Shown here piece after piece: positions 1-6,180 of a stretch of DNA of 12,548 nucleotides; within the stretch, counting starts at the first letter, position 1, and each line of letters opens with the position of its first letter. Below the pieces are notes generated by a model. It was not told the origin of the DNA, did not search any database, and worked only from the letters and a program-made list of their open reading frames with translations. The translations under genes were made by a program, and so were the position numbers. This stretch comes from an uncultured Verrucomicrobiales bacterium. GTDB taxonomy: Bacteria > Verrucomicrobiota > Verrucomicrobiia > Verrucomicrobiales > Akkermansiaceae. The stretch is taken from NCBI GenBank assembly GCA_937885815.1, contig CALABM010000048.1, forward strand, positions 1 to 12,548, given 5' to 3'.

Positions 1-223
1 GGATAGGCTTGATGCCGAACCCGGCGGCCACCGACTCCCAGTTGGGAGCGGTAGCCTTGGTGGTGACGATAACCACAGGCTTACCGAGGCGCGCTGCCAC
101 GGAGCATGCGACATAAGTTTTACCTGTGCCGGGGTCGCTGGCATCGAGGGCTACTCGGTGCTGAGCTATGGATGCCGCAATGTTGTCGGCGTGTTCTTTC
201 TGGTATGGGAGGAGTGTATTCAT
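1..223 (-). CDS. SNF2/DEAD-like DNA helicase, N-terminal fragment
   Basis: This is the first 74 codons of a minus-strand gene that runs off the left edge; the start ATG is at 223-221. The visible part begins with a Q-motif-like LLPYQKEHADNI (residues 4-15) and has a clear Walker A, DPGTGKT (30-36). It continues into a motif Ia-like strand, VVIVTTKATAPNW (50-62). This order is typical of superfamily 2 helicases, especially the SNF2-like helicases in phage replication modules, which use ATP to move on or remodel DNA. The DEAH-type motif II and the C-terminal RecA domain lie outside the window, so the subfamily is inferred. No clear Shine-Dalgarno site precedes the start. The gene lies 55 bases downstream of the sigma-like gene on the same strand with no strong terminator between, so the two are probably co-transcribed. 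Confidence 0.85.
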   Translation of the reverse strand, partial: MNTLLPYQKEHADNIAASIAQHRVALDASDPGTGKTYVACSVAARLGKPVVIVTTKATAPNWESVAAGFGIKPI

Positions 224-278
224 GTGATGCAATGTCGTGCGGTAGTCAATAACTCGTCACAATCGGAAAAAATCCGCG

Positions 279-821
279 TTAACTTTTCAAATTTTTGTGA
301 TTTTTTCTGATTTTGGCTCGCAAAAGCTCTACAAAGCGCGGCTTCAGTCCCATCATTTCGGCAGCCTCGTTGGTGGTGTATCCTTGGAGTAGCAATTCTG
401 CCAATTCTCGCTCCTGAGGCGACAGAGCTTCCAGCACCCCATGCAAATGAGATATTCCGACAATATCATTACTGGTTGACTTGTCGGGGAGAAAATCAAA
501 AATGGAGACGAGATTCCCGTCCTCGTCTTCCCATTCATTGTTTTTTAACTGGCTGAGCCCGACTTTTCGCTTATCTGCCAGATACGTTCTCATCAAGTCC
601 AGTTGCACATAGTGCATGCGTTCCGTCAGATAGCTGGACAATGAATATTCCCCCTCAACAAACTCTCTTTCAATAAATATTCCTTCTATCACGAGGCGCT
701 GGGTGAGGTCTTCCATTTCATACTGCGGAAGCTGAAGAGAGAAGATGATGTTCTGGGCGAATGTTTTGGCTGTTGCCACGACTTGCGGATTTACTCCGTG
801 GTAAGTGATTTTTTTCATCAC
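279..821 (-). CDS. Small sigma-70-like transcription factor (phage-encoded)
   Basis: The 180-residue protein has the layout of a minimal sigma-70 family factor. Residues about 12-90 resemble region 2: a helical stretch with EDLTQRLVIEGIFIERE (37-53), then SSYLTERMHYVQLDLMRTYL (62-81). A short acidic linker (95-120) follows, then a region 4-type helix-turn-helix at about 128-175, with LEALSPQERELAELLLQGYT and then NEAAEMMGLKPRFVELLRAKI. Such a protein would bind host RNA polymerase and direct it to phage promoters, although a sigma-like regulator without polymerase binding is possible. The start is either GTG at 821 or ATG at 818; neither has a good Shine-Dalgarno site. The start region lies inside a 9-bp inverted repeat (800-826), which could hide it in the mRNA. 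The gene sits beyond the terminator of the 992-3446 unit, so it needs its own promoter in 822-922. The family call is good; its target promoters are unknown. Confidence 0.75.
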   Translation of the reverse strand: MMKKITYHGVNPQVVATAKTFAQNIIFSLQLPQYEMEDLTQRLVIEGIFIEREFVEGEYSLSSYLTERMHYVQLDLMRTYLADKRKVGLSQLKNNEWEDEDGNLVSIFDFLPDKSTSNDIVGISHLHGVLEALSPQERELAELLLQGYTTNEAAEMMGLKPRFVELLRAKIRKNHKNLKS

Positions 822-826
822 TTACC
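800..826. repeat. Inverted repeat over the sigma gene start
   Basis: GGTAAGTGA (800-808) and TCACTTACC (818-826) are perfect 9-base inverted copies separated by 9 bases. In the minus-strand mRNA this forms a hairpin whose arms include the GTG start (821) and whose loop side begins with the ATG (818). It could block translation, or on DNA act as an operator. The arms contain TAAGTGA, which recurs upstream at 838-844 and in the terminator arms. The repeat is seen directly; the role is inferred. Confidence 0.6.
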
Positions 827-835
827 CATCGGATA

Positions 836-855
836 ACTAAGTGAAATCGCGATTT
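836..855. promoter_or_regulatory. Operator-like site upstream of the sigma gene
   Basis: A single ACTAAGTGA (836-844) abuts and shares one base with a perfect 12-bp palindrome, AAATCGCGATTT (844-855). The site lies 15-34 bases upstream of the sigma gene start, where a repressor or activator would act on its promoter. I could not identify a convincing -35/-10 pair in 822-922, so the promoter itself is not marked. Confidence 0.4.
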
Positions 856-906
856 TCGGGCAAAGTTACACGACAAAACTACCTATTTCTCTTATTTTCA
901 AAGAGA

Positions 907-953
907 AAATAAAATAAAAAAACCTCACTTAGTCTTTTCTCGACTAAGTGAGG
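907..953 (-). terminator. Strong intrinsic terminator of the two-gene minus-strand unit
   Basis: CCTCACTTAGTC (923-934) and GACTAAGTGAGG (942-953) form a perfect 12-bp stem with a 7-base loop. Read on the minus strand, the stem is followed at once by a long T-rich tract, which appears as the A-rich run 907-922 on the plus strand. It begins 38 bases after the stop codon of the 992-2128 gene. It should end that transcript before the sigma gene. On the plus strand no T-run follows the stem, so it acts in one direction. Confidence 0.9.
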
Positions 954-991
954 TACGTTCAACTGCTGACTTGAGCAACTAAGCGGAGAGG

Positions 992-2128
992 CTACATAGA
1001 ATGGTTGTTTTTACATCTTGAAGCCTGCCGGGAAGGATTTATTGGGTCGCTCTTCGAATCCGTAAATGAGATGGGAAATTGTGTGCGATAGACATCTTTA
1101 GCTTCCTCAGTAATGGGGAAGTCAGTAAAACAAAAACCGAATTGACAACACAAGAACTCGCGGAGCTTCTTACGAGTACCATGCAGGAGGTTTTTGTTTT
1201 CATCATCGGTAACAAATTCGCGTCCAGAGTGAGCCGCATACTGCTTCAGCATTTGTCCCATTAAGGTAGCCTTGTTGTTGCGGCAAAGCTTTTTCATGAG
1301 ACCGATGCGTTTTTCCACCTTCTTGCCAATCAGTTTCCCTTCGTGGTCTTCGTACCAAGCAATGAGAACGTCCTTGCTTATACCAATATAGTCATGGTGG
1401 GAGGAGGTGCGAATCTGTAGGTTAAGGTTGCACCATTCGCAGCCTGATGGACGGGGCATGAATTCGGCATCTGGGCGAGATTCTTCATGATGTTGAATCA
1501 GCTGTGAAAATGAAGTATTGTGGGTGTATTCGTACTGCTTGCCATTGTATTGGATTAGCTCGTGGATGCCAAACACGGTGAGGAGTGGATATTGGCAAAC
1601 AAGTTGGTACACATCAGAAGATTTCCACCATGCATCGGACAGGAAAAGCATCGTAACGGCTTTTTGTCGAGCGATGTTCTGCAGTATGTCTTGTAGCTCA
1701 ATATACGAACAACCGAGATAGAGATAAACTTCATCGTTGCCTATCGGCCACATTATCAGTTTTGACTCTCTCAAAAGCCTGGGCTTGATTTTGCCGGAAA
1801 TTCGAAGCAGATTTTGTAACCACTTAGCAAAGTCCATGGGCCTTAGTTCCCACAGATTTGCATCTTGCCAAGTCAACGGAATGGAAAGTCTGAGGTCCTC
1901 TTCATCGTATGCTTCATACTGGGAACCATCTTGCATCAGATCTAAGCCGTACCCTATATTGTCAGGATGCCGGACACGAGAACAGGGCTGATTGACATTG
2001 GAAAGAGGTGCATCTTTTCCTCTCATCAATGATTGACTTCCAATGCAATGGTTGTGCCAGTCATATCTACTGGCACAACCACCGAATAAATGGATGCAGG
2101 AGAAGAAGTCCAGCTTATTGGGCATCAT
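992..2128 (-). CDS. Unknown protein, second gene of a two-gene accessory unit
   Basis: I do not recognise this 378-residue protein (377 if the second of two adjacent ATGs is used). It has no signal peptide and no convincing membrane segment. It is cysteine-rich, with 13 cysteines including C11, C18, C28 and C49 near the N-terminus and a CEWC pair at 230-233. Those clusters could bind metal, although the spacing matches no standard zinc finger I know. Residues 260-330 are basic and probably helical, with EKRIGLMKKLCRNN (272-285) and GTRKKLREFLCC (317-328), which suggests nucleic-acid contact. The start overlaps the end of the 2115-3446 gene by 14 bases, so the two are translationally coupled and probably work together. 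A strong terminator follows. The isolated pair within a phage genome fits an accessory role such as defence or superinfection exclusion, but no motif proves that. Confidence 0.8.
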   Translation of the reverse strand: MMPNKLDFFSCIHLFGGCASRYDWHNHCIGSQSLMRGKDAPLSNVNQPCSRVRHPDNIGYGLDLMQDGSQYEAYDEEDLRLSIPLTWQDANLWELRPMDFAKWLQNLLRISGKIKPRLLRESKLIMWPIGNDEVYLYLGCSYIELQDILQNIARQKAVTMLFLSDAWWKSSDVYQLVCQYPLLTVFGIHELIQYNGKQYEYTHNTSFSQLIQHHEESRPDAEFMPRPSGCEWCNLNLQIRTSSHHDYIGISKDVLIAWYEDHEGKLIGKKVEKRIGLMKKLCRNNKATLMGQMLKQYAAHSGREFVTDDENKNLLHGTRKKLREFLCCQFGFCFTDFPITEEAKDVYRTQFPISFTDSKSDPINPSRQASRCKNNHSM

Positions 2129-3446
2129 CTGTTCCTTCCGCTACTTCTAGATTCGTTTCCTCATAATTTTCGTAGACCTTATCAGGTCGCACAAACATCC
2201 GTCTGGAAAATCCTTCATCGTAGAGCCAATCTTCAATGCCGGGAATGGCTTCAGACTCCAATGTCCTGCGCTTGTGCGTCAAGGTAATCTGGATGCTCTT
2301 AGTCTTGCTGGAGCCATGCGAAAATTTGAGGCTGATAGAGGTTATGGTGGACTCTATCGGGACAAGGTAATCTCCATACCCCATGGAATTATTCAGACCG
2401 TGAGTGTTGCGCTTGGTGTATTTATCAGTTGTTTCGACGCCTCCGTACAAACGGTGAGAAATGGAGTACGAGACAGACGAAATCGAGATGTTAAGCTTAC
2501 CGACTTGCGGATTGCTCAACCTTTCAGAACCCCGGGCAAGCAACTGTTGCAGCTCATCTCGTTTAAGATTGAAATGATCAAGATTGTACTTTGGTTTGGA
2601 ATGCCAGTACAGCGGATTGTCAAACAAAGTAGTCCCAAATCCCTTGCAGTATATTTCGAGTACCGCTACTGATTTGCTTTCCATGTGGATGCGGATATCA
2701 TTGAAGCGTGTGTCGTAAATCAGGCAATCAACTTCAATGGGCTGTCTCAAGACATCCACAGTTTTGGAGTTGTTTTCGTTTGCCTCTTTTCGTTTCGCAC
2801 CACCATGAGTGATTTCTACTATCCAGAGTTCATTTTTCATCTGGCTGCGTACTCGGCAAATTCCAGTTCCGTATCGTTTCTGGATTCCCTCAGAGATATT
2901 GGCCTCGAAAGCCCGGTCAAAATCTGCACCGGCTTCATAATTAGGTTTGAGTGTGAATTGAAGAGCCCGTTCGTCAACAACGAAATACTCATATCCGAAC
3001 AATCGGGAGGAAGCCAACATCAGGCTGGCCTTGCTCAATGCCTTTTCCCCGTTGTAATGAAGCATTGCCTGTACGAGGTATTCGGCATCACTTCCACCTC
3101 TGCGAGGCAAGTCCGGCAGCAGGGACTCCACTTTGTCAATGTATTCACTGTTGTTACAGCCTAAATGTAAGTAATGAGCAAGCAGGAGAACATCTGCATC
3201 TGCGGTTTCGGCAGCGTTTAGCTTATCCATTTCCCGCAGGAAGTCCAGTTTGTATTGGGTGTACAATTCCCGGATTTCTTGCTGCCGGGGCATTTTTCTC
3301 TCGTTCACCTCACATGATTCCAGCCGAGGTTCTGGAGCAAGGTTGAAATTTGACCCTTTAGACGTGAAGAAAACTCCTAACTTGTGCAAGGTAGCGGGCG
3401 GGAGGGAGTTGAGCGTATTGTTGGTAATTGAGCGTAGTTTAGCCAT
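2115..3446 (-). CDS. Unknown protein, first gene of a two-gene accessory unit
   Basis: I do not recognise this 443-residue protein. Residues 50-145 look helical, with EIRELYTQYKLDFLREMDKL (57-76) and then DVLLLAHYLHLGC (85-97). From about 150 on it is rich in predicted beta strands, for example NELWIVEITHGG (205-216), VDCLIYDTRFNDIRIHM (239-255) and KLNISISSVSYSISHRLYGG (317-336). The C-terminal 30 residues are acidic. No Walker, nuclease, TIR, protease or helix-turn-helix motif could be picked out, and there is no signal peptide. It starts with ATG 12 bases after the likely transcription start and has no evident Shine-Dalgarno site, so it may be read from a very short leader. It is transcribed away from the early replication operon from overlapping promoters, the position a repressor gene often holds, but its size and make-up do not suggest a repressor. 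Confidence 0.8.
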   Translation of the reverse strand: MAKLRSITNNTLNSLPPATLHKLGVFFTSKGSNFNLAPEPRLESCEVNERKMPRQQEIRELYTQYKLDFLREMDKLNAAETADADVLLLAHYLHLGCNNSEYIDKVESLLPDLPRRGGSDAEYLVQAMLHYNGEKALSKASLMLASSRLFGYEYFVVDERALQFTLKPNYEAGADFDRAFEANISEGIQKRYGTGICRVRSQMKNELWIVEITHGGAKRKEANENNSKTVDVLRQPIEVDCLIYDTRFNDIRIHMESKSVAVLEIYCKGFGTTLFDNPLYWHSKPKYNLDHFNLKRDELQQLLARGSERLSNPQVGKLNISISSVSYSISHRLYGGVETTDKYTKRNTHGLNNSMGYGDYLVPIESTITSISLKFSHGSSKTKSIQITLTHKRRTLESEAIPGIEDWLYDEGFSRRMFVRPDKVYENYEETNLEVAEGTDDAQ

Positions 3447-3464
3447 AACTTTTATGTGTCGTTA

Positions 3465-3492
3465 ATTGTATCACTTGAATGGTCTCTTGCAA
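3465..3492 (-). promoter_or_regulatory. Sigma-70-type promoter for the two-gene minus-strand unit
   Basis: On the minus strand TTGCAA (3492-3487) and TACAAT (3470-3465) are separated by 16 bases, close to the sigma-70 consensus. Transcription would start near 3458, about 12 bases before the ATG at 3446. It overlaps a proposed plus-strand promoter. Confidence 0.6.
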
Positions 3493-3502
3493 GCAATAAA
3501 AA
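3475..3502 (+). promoter_or_regulatory. Possible early promoter of the plus-strand replication operon
   Basis: TTGAAT (3475-3480), 16 bases and TAAAAA (3497-3502) make a plausible promoter for the genes that start at 3576. It overlaps the divergent minus-strand promoter, so polymerase should bind only one of them at a time. The CTTGCAAG palindrome (3486-3493) lies in the shared spacer. The -10 match is weak. Confidence 0.4.
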
Positions 3503-3575
3503 AGTCACGCGGATTTTTCTAAGTCATTACGAGAAATTGTTTAGCGGGTGTCATCAATCCCCGCAATGAAAAATC

Positions 3576-3935
3576 ATGAAAGACATCATTATCAAGACCC
3601 GCAAAGCGGAAGAAATAAGCCAGCAGATAGCGCATCTGGTAAAGGCTCTGAAAGGCTGGAACTTGATTTCCGGTCTGTTCTATGCAGGAGAAGAACCAGA
3701 AGATGTTGTTATCTACGCACTGGCAAAGGAAGCCAGAGATATCACTATGCGGTTATTGGAGTTGACCCACAAATTGGGAGAAGCTGCCATCCGTGGTGAT
3801 ATCGAGGCATACAAACGGCTCAAAGCAACTCTTGCTCCTTTGTATAAGAGAGAAGCCGTTATCAGCAGCACCTGTCAGGGGAAGTTGAAACAACACGCGC
3901 ACAGTCAAGACAATAGAAAGGAAACCGCAGCATGA
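3576..3935 (+). CDS. Small helical protein of unknown function
   Basis: This is the first gene of the plus-strand operon; its 119 residues match no family I recognise. It is mostly helical, with two amphipathic stretches: ISQQIAHLVKALKGW (14-28) and ALAKEARDITMRLLELTHKL (48-67). A basic tail rich in Lys, His and Gln follows. No membrane segment or signal peptide is visible. The ATG at 3576 has no clear Shine-Dalgarno site. The stop TGA overlaps the next gene's start in an ATGA junction (3932-3935), supporting both reading frames. Early phage genes of this size often encode host-takeover or regulatory proteins, but nothing here identifies which. Confidence 0.65.
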   Translation: MKDIIIKTRKAEEISQQIAHLVKALKGWNLISGLFYAGEEPEDVVIYALAKEARDITMRLLELTHKLGEAAIRGDIEAYKRLKATLAPLYKREAVISSTCQGKLKQHAHSQDNRKETAA

Positions 3936-4141
3936 ACCTGTACCCAGCACAACAGCTGTCATCGGCTGGCAACCGTGAGGAGTTCAGCATACCGGCTACG
4001 CCCCTGGGCGACCTCGTCTGCCGATTCCATCTGGTTTGGGCAAAGGTGAATGGTGAGATTCAGCCGTGCATCAACCACCCATCTGTTTACTATCCCGGCT
4101 TCACTCCGGTACAGGGAAAGGAGGTTTACAATGAAGCCTGA
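3932..4141 (+). CDS. Small unknown protein
   Basis: This 69-residue ORF is supported by position rather than similarity. Its ATG overlaps the previous stop, a fair Shine-Dalgarno AAAGGA lies at 3917-3922 nine bases upstream, and its end overlaps the next gene's start by 11 bases. The sequence is rich in proline, with several aromatic residues (for example PSVYYPGFTP near residues 50-59) and has no evident motif, membrane segment or signal peptide. The function is unknown. Confidence 0.6.
   Translation: MNLYPAQQLSSAGNREEFSIPATPLGDLVCRFHLVWAKVNGEIQPCINHPSVYYPGFTPVQGKEVYNEA
4117..4124 (+). promoter_or_regulatory. Ribosome binding site that fixes the KilAC-protein start
   Basis: AAAGGAGG lies six bases before ATG 4131. 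It is the strongest Shine-Dalgarno site in the operon and rules out the longer reading from GTG 4050, which would run through most of the preceding gene. Confidence 0.85.
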
Positions 4142-4451
4142 GCTCAGACTTTTCAGCATAACGGAACTGACCCACAGTTTGCAGGATTTAGACAGCGACA
4201 TGAGGGAAGAAGAAGTTTTGTATTGGCTTCGCGACCGTGGATATCTGGTATCCAATCGCGGTGAACGGTTCAATGCACCATCTGACCTTGCGCTGGAACT
4301 CGGCTATCTGATACACGAACGCACCTGTGTCGAGGGTTCAGGTGGAGGAGTTATCATCACGCTAAAACCGATGCTGACGCAAGCCGGATGGGAGTACATT
4401 TTCCCGAAACTTAAACGATTCTCCGATACCCGCCATGATATACGCGATTGA
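4131..4451 (+). CDS. KilAC-type phage antirepressor domain protein
   Basis: The 106-residue protein resembles the C-terminal KilAC domain (ANT) of phage antirepressors. It has an N-terminal winged-helix-like stretch, SITELTHSLQ ... EEEVLYWLRDRGYLVSN (9-42). The typical end of the domain follows: LELGYLIHERTCVEGSGGGV and then IITLKPMLTQAGWEYIFPKL (55-94), matching the family pattern of a glycine-aromatic turn, a threonine-containing strand and TxxGxxYIxxxL. In many phages this domain is joined to a BRO-N or Rha-type domain and interferes with repressors. Here it stands alone in the replication operon, so it may be a DNA-binding regulator or replication accessory. Its end overlaps the polymerase start by 17 bases, implying coupling. 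The domain call is good; the function is inferred. Confidence 0.7.
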   Translation: MKPELRLFSITELTHSLQDLDSDMREEEVLYWLRDRGYLVSNRGERFNAPSDLALELGYLIHERTCVEGSGGGVIITLKPMLTQAGWEYIFPKLKRFSDTRHDIRD

Positions 4452-6180
4452 CTTTGAAACCTATTATGACAAGCAGGTGTCAATCACCACTCTAGGCATC
4501 CACCACTACCTACACCACCCGGATTGCTCTATTTACCTCGTCTCTGTCTATTCGGCAGAGGCGGGGTTCTCCTACGTAGGTGAGCCTGATAAACTGGATT
4601 GGCACCAGTTCCATGACCACACCTTTGTAGCGCACAATGCCCGATTTGACCGTGCTTGCTTTGAAAGGCTCCGTGAGCTGGGGATTGTCCCGGCAGATGT
4701 GCAGGTCGAGTGGCAATGCACCGCCGATTTAGTAAGTGCGCTCAGCTACGGGCGTTCCCTGAAAGCCGCTGTGGAGGGAGTCTTTGGCGTAGCCGTCAAT
4801 AAAGACACCCGAACCGATATGTGTGGTAAAACTTGGGACGATGCTCTCCGGCTCAATATGGCTCAACGCCTGGGTGAATACTGCCTTAAGGATGCTTGGT
4901 ACGCATACCATCTCTGGAACAAACTTTCTCCGTTGTGGAGCGAAAAGGAACGCCGGCTTTCAGCACATACACGCGACATGGGGGACTATGGCATTTGTAT
5001 CGATAAAGCCTTGTTGGAATCCGGCATTGACCAGTTGAATGACGAAATGATGGCGGCTTCTGACTTAATTCCGTGGAAAGGAAAAGCTCCGTTGTTGTCA
5101 CCGAAAGCTCTGCGAGAGGCTTGTTCTGAAGCTCATATCCCGGCGCCATCTTCACTTGCAGAGGACAGTCCGGAATGTGAAGCATGGGAAGAAAAATACG
5201 GAACTCAGTTTTCCTGGGTGGGGGCTATGCGTGATTATCGCAAGGCTAATACCCTGCATAAGAAATTGACTACACTTCATAAACAACTGCGTTCCGATTC
5301 TACATTTTCCTATGGGCTCAAGTATTTTGGGGCGCACACAGGCAGATGGTCCGGGGACGCCGGGTTCAATATCCAGAATATGCCTCGGACGCCACGCTTC
5401 TGTGTGGATTTGCGTAAGATGATAGTACCACGTCCCGGCCATACATTCATTATATCCGACCTCGGGCAGATTGAACAACGTGTGCTTAGCTGGCTTGCCG
5501 GAGATAATGCCATGATGGAACAACTGGAAAAGGGATTTTCGATGTACGAAGCTCACGCTCGCGCAACAATGGGGTACTCCGCTCCAGAACCGCTCAAACA
5601 AGCTAATCCCGACCTATATCGACTGGCCAAGGCTCGCGTGCTTGGCTTGGGATATGGAGCCGGGGCTTCTGTGTTCGTGCAGATTGCAAAATCGCTTGCA
5701 GGTTTGGAAGTCACACCTCAACAAGCACAGCGAGTCGTCAACGAGTTCCGTGCAGCTAACCGACTTATTACCGGGCTATGGACTAAGCTTGAAATGGCGT
5801 TGTCCGCTAGTGTTGGTAAGGATTTCATTCTCCCTCTTCCGTCCGGGCGCAACCTGTACTACCGCAATGTAGGCAGAACGCCCAAAGGATTGTCGGCTGT
5901 TGTTCAGGATAAACGCATCACGCTCTTTGGTGGCAAACTCGCAGAAAACCTTGCGTCTGCCACCGCACGAGATGTTTTGGGAGAAATCCTGCTGAACTTG
6001 GATGCTGCCGGGTATCGAGTCGTTATGCACATCCACGATGAAGTGGTGGTTGAGGTTCCGATTACCGAAGTTGACACCGCGCTAAAGGATGTAAACCGAA
6101 TTATGACCACCACGCCGGAGTGGCTGGAGGGGCTGCCCTTAGCAGCAGAAACCTTTATCTCTCCCCATTACACAAAATGA
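4435..6180 (+). CDS. Family A DNA polymerase with 3'-5' exonuclease domain
   Basis: This is the phage replicative polymerase. The exonuclease domain (about 1-165) has motif I DFET (D6, E8), motif II HNARFD (N68, D72) and motif III YCLKD (D153). All expected acidic residues are present, so proofreading should work. The polymerase domain has the TGRWSG template-binding motif (R304), motif A SDLGQIEQRV (D342, E347), motif B RLAKARVLGLGYG (K399, Y407) and motif C HIHDEV (D535, E536). Both catalytic aspartates are therefore present. Motif A has LGQIEQR instead of the YSQIELR of bacterial Pol I, a variation often seen in phage enzymes. At 581 residues it is a compact form lacking a 5' nuclease domain. 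It starts inside the KilAC-type gene and ends in an ATGA overlap with the primase-helicase, so the two should be made together. It would extend forks opened by that partner. Confidence 0.95.
   Translation: MIYAIDFETYYDKQVSITTLGIHHYLHHPDCSIYLVSVYSAEAGFSYVGEPDKLDWHQFHDHTFVAHNARFDRACFERLRELGIVPADVQVEWQCTADLVSALSYGRSLKAAVEGVFGVAVNKDTRTDMCGKTWDDALRLNMAQRLGEYCLKDAWYAYHLWNKLSPLWSEKERRLSAHTRDMGDYGICIDKALLESGIDQLNDEMMAASDLIPWKGKAPLLSPKALREACSEAHIPAPSSLAEDSPECEAWEEKYGTQFSWVGAMRDYRKANTLHKKLTTLHKQLRSDSTFSYGLKYFGAHTGRWSGDAGFNIQNMPRTPRFCVDLRKMIVPRPGHTFIISDLGQIEQRVLSWLAGDNAMMEQLEKGFSMYEAHARATMGYSAPEPLKQANPDLYRLAKARVLGLGYGAGASVFVQIAKSLAGLEVTPQQAQRVVNEFRAANRLITGLWTKLEMALSASVGKDFILPLPSGRNLYYRNVGRTPKGLSAVVQDKRITLFGGKLAENLASATARDVLGEILLNLDAAGYRVVMHIHDEVVVEVPITEVDTALKDVNRIMTTTPEWLEGLPLAAETFISPHYTK

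Noticed and set aside
265..278. CGGA/TCCG hairpin as a terminator between the sigma and helicase genes
   Set aside because: The stem is only four pairs with an A/T loop and no T-run follows on the minus strand.
861..868. TAACTTTG on the minus strand as a Bacteroidetes-type -7 promoter element
   Set aside because: No -33 TTTG-type element lies at the right distance, and the AAAGGAG-type ribosome sites elsewhere do not favour that host group.
3548..3799. Plus-strand ORF of 83 codons at the start of the operon
   Set aside because: It overlaps the 3576 gene in another frame, and only the latter connects to the next gene by an ATGA junction.
4050..4130. Longer N-terminus for the KilAC-type protein from GTG 4050
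   Set aside because: It overlaps the preceding gene almost fully, while ATG 4131 has a strong Shine-Dalgarno site at the right distance and the domain starts there.
6120..6176. Longer N-terminus for the primase-helicase from GTG 6120
   Set aside because: It would overlap the polymerase C-terminus by 61 bases; ATG 6177 forms a normal ATGA junction with the polymerase stop.
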